Source: Ecdyonurus torrentis (Eukaryota; Arthropoda; Insecta; Ephemeroptera; Heptageniidae). Taken from it: a DNA stretch of 64,000 nt. How positions within the stretch are numbered: position 1 is the stretch's first letter; each line of letters opens with the position of its first letter. Under the pieces are notes generated by a model that saw nothing but the letters and a program-made list of their open reading frames with translations, was not told the origin of the DNA and did not search any database. Shown one piece after another: positions 54,560-64,000 of the stretch. The stretch spans positions 8,737,637 through 8,801,636 of the forward strand of contig OX439133.1 of NCBI GenBank assembly GCA_949318235.1, written 5' to 3'. The position numbers and the translations under genes were made by a program.

Positions 54560-54860
54560 AATATTTTCCTTTATTTTCCTTTTTGCTGTTATATCACGTA
54601 TCTGACGTCACAATGTACCAATGGGGCCGTGATAGGGGCAAAGAACTTGAGGGAGGGGCTTAAATTTATCACGTGACCAGAGCAGTGACTGTGATTGGCG
54701 GTGGTACATTATGACGTCAGATACGTGATATAACTGCAAGAAGGAAAATAAACGAAAATAAATACAAAATCAACGTGATGGTGTATAATTCATAGATATT
54801 AAGGTATGGTAATTATCAATCTAGTATTCTAAATGATAAAAAAGTAAGTTGACTAGGGCT
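54560..54860 (-). mobile_element. F2 foldback element, one arm shortened
   Basis: GCTGTTATATCACGTATCTG then ACGTCACAATGTACC, the centre (GGGGCCGTGATAGGGG, TCACGTGACCAGAGCAGTGA) and the arm down to AAAGTAAGTTGACTAGGGCT match 5448-5835 in reverse orientation. The plus-strand left arm keeps only about 60 bp before similarity fades. The right end abuts TTAT rather than TTAA. Confidence 0.82.
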
Positions 54861-56150
54861 TTATACAAAATGTAAAACTTACATTAAACCGACTATATAA
54901 TGTCTAGCATTTGTCAAAGGTACTTTATAAAGTGTATATATAAAAAAAAAAAAAAAAGAGAAAAAAATAAATGAATGAATGCATCTTTTAACTTTCTTTC
55001 ACAAAGAGAAAAACTTTTTAGACATTGCAGTATAATTTAACATAAGACTTGATGTTTTATGTATATAAGGTTGATCATTATATACTTACATCATAATAAA
55101 TTAGACTTTATATATTATAATAATTGTATATAATGTACAGTACATCTGGGACAAATAGATAAATATTTTATCAAAATTAACTCCAGGTTTATTAATAGAC
55201 TTTTACAGTATCAATATTACTTGTAGCATAAAGTATTATGGAAAAAAAAAAGTGATTTATTATTGTTTTAAAAGCTTGATAACAAATTAGTTTTCTAATT
55301 TATTTTTTTACTTCATTACTTTATAGTTTGTGACATTATTGCAGTAGTACACATGTCTGTAATAATATATTTTACCATTTTAAAAATCTTATGCAAAATT
55401 TCTAATGTTATTCTTATGAGAAAAATATACGATTTATTTAAATATTTATATTCAGAATCGTGTATGTATACAGTTATTACAGAAACGTGTAAATAATTAT
55501 TTTATTACTTAGGTATTGGACGATAAGCAGTATATAATAATATATTTTATTACGAACAAAATCGACTACTTTATAATTAATTTTTGTTTTTGTATATGAA
55601 CAATAGTCGAGTGCTTTCTAATTTTTAATATTTTTTTCCTAGTTTATCATGCTTATCTTTCTTCTTTCGTTAACCTCAACAATTTACAACAGTTTCATTA
55701 CAATTTAAAATATTTTACTTTCATAGAATTGGTGCATTATTTAAATAATTTATTTATTTATTATTTATAATTAAAATACATTATGAATTAATAATAAAAA
55801 TCTAAAAATAAAATGTTATTATGTAATATAAATACACTATTTTAAAAACTATAAATATTAATTATTATGAAAATAAAAAATATATTATTTTTATTATGTA
55901 TAGACATTATTATATATTTGAGTTATTTTTTTTAACAGTGTATCTATATCATTATTATATAATAATAAAGAAAATAACAAGTAGTATAGTATATAGATAA
56001 CAAATTTTAAATTGGTATAAAAGAAATTTTGGGATGTTAACAAGAAAAAAAAAAAAAAAGTAAAAGAGCTAAAAGAGAAAGAGACGATCAGATACGTATT
56101 GTTTTTTCACGGCAAAAGAGGGGTGGAAAATAAATGTATTTATCTAAGGT

Positions 56151-56153
<3 letters not shown>
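54861..56153. other. A+T-rich intron DNA, nothing recognised
   Basis: No exon or shared repeat noticed. Confidence 0.55.
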
Positions 56154-56212
<59 letters not shown>

Positions 56213-56221
56213 CTCTCTCTT
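56154..56221. repeat. (CT)n array
   Basis: 68 bp with a CGTT interruption. Confidence 0.97.
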
Positions 56222-56541
56222 TCTGTAAGATTGGTCTAAAAAAAAGTCTTTACTAAATGCAAAGACTCTTCGTTCTCTTTCTTTCTGGAAAAAAAAATCT
56301 ACTCAATGTTTTTTGAGCGTCTTTTCCCCCCTTATTAAGGAGTACAAAAAGATACTTAAAAAAAATGACTTAAAAAAATAAACTTCTATATAAGAAAATT
56401 GGAATGAAAATTTTTTTTATGTACATAAATGTTTGTTATTGTTGCTTTCATATTATAATTTTTCTTAAATTGTTTCTTATTTTTTTAAAATATAAAATTA
56501 TGATGATTCCCCCTCTTTATAGTATATAATAGGATTTTTAA

Positions 56542-56639
56542 AGATGGCTACTATTTTTTTGGTAGCGCCTGCAAAAATTTGATGCTATGCAACCCGCTTC
56601 TCCTATCAACACAAACAGTTGCCTATACATTCCGGGGCT
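56542..56639. mobile_element. Possible short TTAA-flanked element related to F1
   Basis: AGATGGCTAC...CCGGGGCT is bounded by TTAA on both sides (56538-56541 and 56640-56643) and contains GCTATGCAACCCGC. Twelve bases of this (TATGCAACCCGC) are also in F1. It could be an internal-deletion derivative or chance. Confidence 0.4.
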
Positions 56640-57172
56640 TTAAGTAGCGTGCTAAAGGATTGAAACTTCGAATTTATTTTCTTACTATAATAATAATGTA
56701 AATTATTAAAAATTCACTTATTTGGACACCGTTTTTTTGGAACTAAATACATCTTTAGGTATAGGAAAATTAAATATTTCACTTTTTAAAAAGTAAATTC
56801 TTGCATAATAATTGCATACTTTAGTTTAACAAAACACTAAAACATGTTTCCCGCAAGTTTTTAGTGATTTCTACGATATCGAATACTAGGAATCAGTAAC
56901 AAAACAATTTTCGTAAAAGCATTGTAAAAATTTTACCCTCCCTTACAATTATATAATTACTATAAATTTCCATTATAAAATTTATTTACCTTGCTATTTT
57001 TATATAGAAAAAACATAGGGAAAAAAAAACGAATGATTTATTACTGTTCGTAAAAAAAAAAAAAAAAAAAAAAGAAGCCAAAGAAGTCTGGTAAAGAAGA
57101 AGAAAAGTAAGACTAGTTTTCTGTTGTTAAGGAATAAAAAGAAAGGAGAAGGATTTGAAATGGGTCTCTTTT

Positions 57173-57257
<85 letters not shown>

Positions 57258-57264
57258 CTCTCTC
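57173..57264. repeat. (CT)n array, arm of the longest inverted pair
   Basis: About 92 bp with a CGTT interruption near the end; partner at 57336-57430, spacer 71 bp. Confidence 0.97.
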
Positions 57265-57333
57265 GCGTTGTCACCGGTCTTTTGTTTGGTTTGACTTAAA
57301 TCTGTAGGATTTTCCTAAATCTTATACAGCGCA

Positions 57334-57335
<2 letters not shown>

Positions 57336-57430
<95 letters not shown>
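57336..57430. repeat. (GA)n array, arm of the longest inverted pair
   Basis: About 95 bp, complementary to 57173-57264. Confidence 0.97.
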
Positions 57431-57431
<1 letters not shown>

Positions 57432-58312
57432 ACACCTAACCCTTTCTGCATGGTCTAAATCATGCTTTTGTCCTCTTTTTGCTTTTTCTATACTTCTATC
57501 ACCTTGAAAAATAAGAAAAAAATAAAATATTTTGTAAAATATGTTTAATATCGCAATAATATCAACAACTGCCAAAAAAAATTGTAAACAAACATTCACA
57601 GTTTGTAATTATAAGCTAAAATCATTCATTTGTTGATCAACGTTTTATATTATTTGCTAATTACAAATTAGTATATTGTATGTACATATAATTAATACAC
57701 ATGCTAAAACTACAGAAAAAAAAATAAAGTCATTGAATACTGGTTAATATTTTATTTTGCAAGTACTTAAAACTATGATGATGAATACCGAAGTATCATG
57801 TGAATAAGAATCATGTTCAAAATAAAATTCCATTATCTTTCTATTTTATATCATTAATAATATCATTAAAATCATAAATTTTAAAAAGTAATATAAAAGA
57901 AACCAAAATACAAATGAACACTTTTTTTAAAAAAAAAACAGGAAATCAACTACAACAATTATAAATAAAATACATGATTTATTTTCCTTTAACAATAACA
58001 ATTTATAAAAGAAAGTATAAAGAAACAAAATCTTTACCTTTTATAAAGTAAACTTGGTTGGATATCAATTTCTTTCCATTTATCTTCATTTGTACGAGAC
58101 TTTACAATTTTTTTTCTTCTTACTTATTGACTTTAAAGGATTTGTTGAATTAAAGAATGAAAATAAATGAAATAAAAATCTGTTTCTATACTATACTGAA
58201 TGTATTTTTTTCAATTTTGTAATAGAATGATTTTTAAAAGTCGTATACTTATCTTTATGCTATACATAAATGTTATATATTTAAGTGATTTTCATAGAGG
58301 GGTGCAATGTGT

Positions 58313-58422
<110 letters not shown>

Positions 58423-58464
58423 AACACAAAATACAAAAAGATCAAGTTAAAGTAAAGAAAAAAT

Positions 58465-58643
58465 CCCGTTATTTATGCTGCATTTATGTCATTACAGCAT
58501 TAATGCTAAATTAGAACATAAATAATTATGCTATGTTACATCATAATATTTACTCTTTGTTACAAAGTTATTATGAAATATGCCATATATTACGCTGCAT
58601 TGAACAAATTGTGATGAAAAAGTAGCTATAGCTATTGCGTACA
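58465..58643 (+). mobile_element. F4 family A+T-rich interspersed repeat
   Basis: CCGTTATTTATGCTGCA, TGTCATTACAGCATTAATGC, CATAAATAATTATG and GAAAAAGTAGCTATAGCTAT then TGCGT align in order with 30141-30362. Confidence 0.65.
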
Positions 58644-59135
58644 TTGTACATTTATTTTTAACCGTATTCATAAATCATTTCCAGGTTTTAACAATTTTAT
58701 TATTTAAAAATAATAATTCAAGTTTTATTTCAAAAGATTATATAATTCAAAGTAATAACAACCGAGTCAGTAGAATGAACTAAATATCTGTCATATTTCC
58801 TCATTTTTTTTTATGACAAAAAAAAAAAAAAAAAAAATCATTATACTTGAAACAAAAATATAATAATAACCTAGTTTTATTTCCCAAATATGATTGGATT
58901 ACTACGTTCTAGGTGTAAATCTTATCAAAGATTACTATTTTTGTCATTTTTCTAATAAAACCTTTTATAGTATTTTATTTTTTTTCGTCCTCTCCCCTGT
59001 TTATATTTTTGAGCTTTCATATATTTCACAAGGTGTTGGGTTAAAAATGAAAATACTATGTAGTATGGACTTACAATATCTAGCAATAAAGTAAATAATA
59101 AGAAAATATACTACTTTTTTAGAAGGTCGTTGACT

Positions 59136-59155
59136 CCCCCCCCCCCCCCCCCCCC
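59136..59155. repeat. Poly(C) tract, 20 bp
   Basis: 20 C residues, G20 in the minus-strand transcript. A further C11 run is at 60191-60201 and a G10 run near 15218. Confidence 0.95.
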
Positions 59156-59307
59156 TCCTGATATATTACGATTTATTAGGTAATAGAAACCACCTTTCTG
59201 TAAATGGTCAAAATATGTTGCAACGATTTTAAGTGACTATTTGTAAAAAAAAATTCTAATTATTGTACAAAATGTATATTATATATTTGAAAAATATTGT
59301 AAAAAGG

Positions 59308-59498
59308 ACTGTTTTTTATTATTAATTACTAAGAAATTAATAAATAAACAAAAATATAACTTATTGTAACTAATCCGCATTTTACAGTGTTATTATATTA
59401 TGATTTTTTACTGTTTTTTATTATTAATTACTACAAAATTAATAATAAACAAAAATATAACTTAATGTAACTACTCCAATTTTTACAGTGTTATTATG
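59308..59498. repeat. Two-copy tandem duplication, period about 102 bp
   Basis: ACTGTTTTTTATTATTAATT at 59308 recurs at 59410, and both units continue through AAACAAAAATATAACTTA to TTTACAGTGTTATTAT with few differences. A local segmental duplication with no coding meaning. Confidence 0.9.
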
Positions 59499-60867
59499 AA
59501 TATTGTCAAAGTTAATTGAATACCATTCAAATTTATCTGTTTGATGCATTAAGAATAAAATTTGTTTTATCATTTTATACTTTCTATTTAACAGAATGAA
59601 ATGACACTGTCATTTTTTTATTATTTTTTTTTAAAGTTATCTCAATTATATATAAAAAGAAATATGATATCATGAAAACCAATCTTATATAGTATTTTTT
59701 TTTTTTTTATAATAGAACTATATATAATAAAAGTCATATTCTATTACGTACAATATACCCTGTTGATACATACATAAAAATTATATTGGTGACATAATCT
59801 GTGAACAATTTTATATTTTATTGTTCAGATCTTATATTTTTCTTTTCATGTACTTTAGCATTGCATTTTTATTTATATTAAAATAAAATATTAAATAGCT
59901 TGTTTATTCACAGAATTCAACAATTATTTTTTTCTTTATTTAATTTAAGCTGTGAAAATTATTTTAAATGAATTTGACGAGTAATTAAAATAACAATATA
60001 TTAATGCAGTACGTAATATTGTGATAATGTATAATGTTATCAATTATTGAATTCAGTACGCGTTTTTATATGAACAATGGTGTGCACTTTTGTTTTACAG
60101 ATAGATGACAATACAAGCGCTACGAAAAATAAATAAATATTATAAAATTTAATAAAAAAATAATAATTAAGAGCATTTCGCATTTTTAGTCCCCCCCCCC
60201 CTTTTATTTTTATCACTTCTTTTATATTTGCATATGCTATACAATTGAAATTATTTATGTATTGAAATAACGTTAATTAATTATTTTATTATATAGTTCT
60301 ATTGTTTTATTTATTATTTAAATATATTTTTTTAAAAGCATATTAATACAAATTAATTATATTTATTAATATTATTTGTGTATTAAAATTTTAATAGATA
60401 ATTTTGTTAAAATTTTATTATTTTATTATATTTAAATATTTTAAAAGCTGCTTACATATCTTATCTAATGCAAAAATTATTAGGAACGTTTTTTGAATCT
60501 ATTAACAGTATAATATGGTCGATGATTGAGTTTAAATATTAAGCAAAATTAGGTAGAAACCTAAAACAATATCACATAAATGATTCAGCCTTCATTAACA
60601 TGAAAATAACAAACAGTAATCAATATTTTAATGCCATTTTTTAAATCCGTGTTACTGTTATAATTTACTATAAAAAAAGCATAATTTATATTACATTTAA
60701 TGAGAGAGTGAGAAAAATATATATATATAAAAACTAGCCAAAAAATAATATTAAAAAAAGTGGGGAAACAAATAACATGCAGATGCTATTTTAGAAGAGT
60801 ATTATATTATATATGATATTAAAAAAAGAAATATGAGTTAAAAACAGAATGCGGAGTTCTGAAACAG
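59499..60867. other. A+T-rich intron DNA, nothing recognised
   Basis: Extremely A+T-rich around 60240-60480. No exon noticed. Confidence 0.55.
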
Positions 60868-60888
60868 GGAGAGAGAGAGAGAGAGAGA
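60868..60888. repeat. (GA)n array, arm of an inverted pair
   Basis: 21 bp; partner at 60987-61048. Confidence 0.95.
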
Positions 60889-60983
60889 ATAGTAAATGCA
60901 TGCAGTGGAGTTAATTGTGTAGCCACATTAAATAGAGAGTAGGACACACAAAGCTTTCTACCTTAATTAAATACAAGTTGAAA

Positions 60984-60986
<3 letters not shown>

Positions 60987-61031
<45 letters not shown>

Positions 61032-61048
61032 TTCTCTCTCTCTCTCTC
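60987..61048. repeat. (CT)n array, arm of an inverted pair
   Basis: 62 bp with a TATTT interruption. Confidence 0.96.
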
Positions 61049-61926
61049 ACCATATACAACTAACACATACAGACTATACTAGACTCTATATTAACGTGTA
61101 AACATTCAATTTACAACCTATCTCTCCCTATTTTCACAAAACTATATTATCTAGTTCTTGCTCAATATGCTTTTCTATATATAACACAATAATTTAATTC
61201 AATATTTTTTTTATGTATACAATTATACAGTAATTTATTCTGTTTTATATGTATAGTAAATGCATTTTATAACTTGAGTGTATGTATAAATAATATTATA
61301 TAAAAAGTTTTTACTATATTGAAGGTAATGAAACTATTGTTTTTATTATTCTAGATTTTATTCAATTGTCACTTTTTTCCCTTTTTTCCCTTTTTTTTTG
61401 TCTTCTTTTTTTTTCTGTAAATTTTATGATTTTTGTTTTTTTCAGTTTTGTTAAAATTTTGAATGAGATACTTAATTTCTACGTACTTTTGAAACCTAAT
61501 TATCAACAGTACCTAATACCCGTAACAAAATTTATAGATCACAAAAGTTTATACGGTAATCTTTAGACAATCTTTGTCAGTTCTTACGGGAAACGAAAGA
61601 TGAAACGCCCCCTAATTTCCTATATCTTTAAGCAATGTGGTTCTAATTTCTTACAGAATTGCTATTTTTATTTTAGTAAAAAATATTTCATAGAGACTGT
61701 AAGATGTTATAAATTTATTCACTATGTACAATTTTACAGTATGATTTAGTAATACAAAATTGAGATTGGTTTTCACTATTACCTATTATGATACCAACTC
61801 AAAAATATTTGAAAAAAAAGTGCATACAATATCGGGGAAATATAACGGTGCTTTTTTTAATTGCTAACCTTTACATTGTGAGCTAAGCAAAATATTAATT
61901 TTACATTATTCAAATTTTAAGTCTAG

Positions 61927-61967
<41 letters not shown>

Positions 61968-62133
61968 GAAAAGAAAATGCAATATTAAATATGTTTTAAC
62001 ATTTAAAATGCTACAAAAATACTTAATGCGAATAAAATCAATAAAAATTTTATTTTAAAAATAGGCAATATCATAAGATAGGCTACAAGTTCGATCACAG
62101 TATCGATCGATCGGTTACATGTAAACGCAGCAG

Positions 62134-62137
<4 letters not shown>
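61049..62137. other. A+T-rich intron DNA, nothing recognised
   Basis: T-rich at 61370-61445, and an A27 run at 61929. No exon noticed. Confidence 0.55.

Positions 62138-62168
<31 letters not shown>
62138..62168. repeat. Poly(A) tract after (GCA)n
   Basis: A31 preceded by GCAGCAGCAGC. Confidence 0.96.
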
Positions 62169-62171
<3 letters not shown>

Positions 62172-63374
62172 AAAAAATCTATCATCATAAATTAGAATAA
62201 AAACAAAAACAACTCATTACTTAAACAATAAACCCCGCAATAACTAAAGTAAAATAATTATAAGTTTCTCTCTCAGTTTCACCCACTCCATATTTTTGTT
62301 TTTGTCATATACTAAAACTCCAATTATGACGTAGATAAAACATTATACACCTACACATAAAATCAATTCAGTTTCCTTCTTAAATAAATGTCACAAAAGA
62401 TCAATAAGTAAAAATAACTCATACGAACATCATCGTATTTCTTGGAACTTATAAGATTTTTTTTCTTTCTTTATCATATTAATTTTCTTTTTTATTTAAC
62501 ATTATAAAAAATATTATATTATTATTATTTTATTATCAATATTATGTTTCGTTGAATTTTTAATTCGTTTTTTATATAAGTTATACGTATTCTCCTTTGA
62601 TATCTAAGGAGGGCAAGTAATATTGATGGCCATACAAATGATTTCTTTCTAGATCTAAACATATTGTTTACATTGTTGTCCCTTACTAGATAGGCAACTT
62701 GTCATACACCTATTTAACTGTAAACCGTATTAATTTACGCAATTACTTATCGAAAAATAGTTTCTTTTATTTTAGAATCAATATTAGGTTTTTACAATTT
62801 CTACACATTGGGAGTGCGATTTTTTTTTATTGCAAAAAATACTTCAACTACATTCTTAATTATTAATTTGCATCGGTTAAAAAAATGTTTTGTTATATTA
62901 TATGTTATGGTGTGACTAAATTACTAAATTAATAATTTTAAGTGAGAAATCTGATAAATACGAAAAATCATGTTTCACATTTCACCTTATTAAAAATAAA
63001 AAAATTAATATTATATTTTGTTTTTCAAATATTCTTAATTTTAGCAAGAATCGTAGATCGAGGAAATGAAAAAAAAAAAAATCTTTTATTCATTTCAAAC
63101 AAAACTTTTTTTTTTTTTTTTTTTTTCTTAGCAATGCGTAATAATTATTATAGTAAATTATTAACTAATTGAATTTTTCATGTAAAATATAAATTCAAAT
63201 TACAAAGATTAAATATTTGATCAAATTCAATATTGTTTCTATAAATGAACAATATATTTTTTTTATGTGAAATGAAAGAAATCTATACGATCCTTTATTA
63301 TTTGCTATATTATGTCTGATTCATTGAAACACGATACACAATCTTATAATAAGATTAATAATATAAAATTTGTT
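62169..63374. other. A+T-rich intron DNA next to the donor site, nothing recognised
   Basis: First 1.2 kb of the giant intron in transcription order. T-rich runs but no alternative exon noticed. Confidence 0.55.
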
Positions 63375-63380
63375 ACTTAC
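63375..63380 (-). other. 5' splice site of the 49-kb intron
   Basis: The exon ends ATATC and is followed by GTAAGTAA, a full match to the intron side of the metazoan U1 consensus. The next bases are U-rich. Confidence 0.93.
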
Positions 63381-63468
63381 GATATTTCTCCAAAAGGTGC
63401 GAAAGCTTCTCTAAGGGTTTGTGTTTCTATTTCTGGACTTAAATCACCAACAAATATATGGTAGTGTT
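63381..63468 (-). CDS. Internal exon of TIA1/TIAR/Rox8-like RNA-binding protein (first half of RRM2)
   Basis: This 88-base exon reads as two bases finishing a codon, 28 full codons, then two bases of a split codon. The protein runs [18 protein letters not shown] and continues [17 protein letters not shown] is the RNP2 motif (beta-1) of an RNA-recognition motif, and LSPEI...AFAPFG is the pattern I know from RRM2 of TIA1, TIAR and Drosophila Rox8. These proteins bind U-rich RNA, promote recognition of 5' splice sites in the nucleus and repress translation or form stress granules in the cytoplasm. The acceptor (TTCTTGTTACAG) and donor (GTAAGT) are both canonical. The split codon TC|A (Ser) is completed exactly by the exon at 13856-13931. 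No earlier exon (RRM1 or linker) is visible in the 532 bases upstream. The family call is firm; whether it is one orthologue or a paralogue cannot be judged from one domain. Confidence 0.95.
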
Positions 63469-63490
63469 CTGTAACAAGAAAAAATAGAAT
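63469..63490 (-). other. 3' splice site of the upstream intron
   Basis: On the minus strand a T-rich stretch ends TTCTTGTTACAG, followed by AACACTACC. This puts the exon start two bases before the His codon and leaves a phase that requires the preceding exon to supply one base of an nAA codon. Confidence 0.9.
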
Positions 63491-64000
63491 ACATTATATT
63501 AATTACATATTATAATCATACAACATATACTTGAAATATAATATTACGCTTATATTATATAAAATTTAAAAATAATTTTTAAAAATTCAACACATAATCT
63601 CAATAAAAGATTTCCATGCAGAAATATGTCTATCTTTTCTACTAATCCGAATATTAGAAATATAAATAAGAAGAAAAAAAAAAGTAGAATTATTATACGA
63701 TAAAGAGACACTGCACGTAGGGATTTGAAAGAGGTTGTTTTCAGCACAAATTATAAGATATATGTATAAGAAAATGCTTAACTCTGCAATTTCATAAAAC
63801 TTAGTTCTTTGATGCAAAATTTTAGTTCCGAAATCCCTATAGACAATAAAAATTAGTTCTTCAATGTTTATATGCATAAGATTTTGGATTTTGTTCTTTA
63901 AAATAGGCATTTAAAACAAAATCTTTTTAAATCTGTTATTATTCTTCAATGCATCAACAATCATTTTATAAAATATTAACGTAATCAAAGATAATTGCAA
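63469..64000 (-). other. 3' end of the preceding intron of the TIA1-like gene
   Basis: A+T-rich sequence upstream of the exon acceptor at 63469. No RRM1 or linker exon can be read on the minus strand. Open frames here do not resemble any part of the family. Confidence 0.8.

Overview
The window is intronic, extremely A+T-rich DNA (by eye about three quarters or more A+T) from an animal nuclear genome. The only protein-coding sequence I can support is two short exons of one gene on the minus strand, totalling 164 bases. The exons are at 63381-63468 and 13856-13931. Their joined reading frame gives most of the second RNA-recognition motif (RRM2) of a TIA1/TIAR/Rox8-type RNA-binding protein. The RNP2 motif (IFVGDL) is in the first exon and the RNP1 motif (KGYGFVSF) in the second. 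Both exons have canonical splice signals and the intron phases match exactly. From memory, the wording of the protein is closest to protostome members such as insect Rox8 and mollusc TIAR-like proteins. A protostome invertebrate with large introns is therefore my best guess, but I cannot name the group.

Layout in the direction of transcription (high to low coordinates): 63469-64000 is the end of an upstream intron; 63381-63468 is the first exon; 13932-63380 is one intron of 49,449 bp that splits RRM2; 13856-13931 is the second exon; 1-13855 is the start of a further intron whose acceptor lies outside the window. I found no other exon, RNA gene or transposase gene.

The introns are filled by two kinds of repeat. 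The first is simple sequence: more than thirty (CT)n/(GA)n arrays up to about 100 bp, about fourteen (TA)n arrays up to about 150 bp, and many A/T homopolymers up to 48 bp. Nine pairs of (CT)n and (GA)n arrays lie 21-126 bp apart in opposite orientation and could fold into hairpins in the transcript.

The second is non-autonomous DNA transposons, recognised by comparing parts of the window with each other: (F1) a roughly 350 bp family with four copies, ending in TTAA-flanked inverted repeats; (F2) a 388 bp foldback element with arms of about 150 bp, inserted into an F1 copy with a TTAA duplication, plus a second copy; (F3) a roughly 250-300 bp family with four copies and TATAGGGTG-like ends; (F4) an A+T-rich family with two clear copies and a possible third; (F5) a 178 bp palindromic element and a decayed relative; (F6) a 434 bp GC-rich foldback element flanked by an 8-bp repeat; (F7) a single imperfect palindromic element at 38004-38297. 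F1, F2 and F3 carry the palindrome TGACGTCA, the consensus CREB/ATF site, so this octamer is far commoner here than base composition predicts. No CRISPR array, operon, virus or bacterial-type feature is present.
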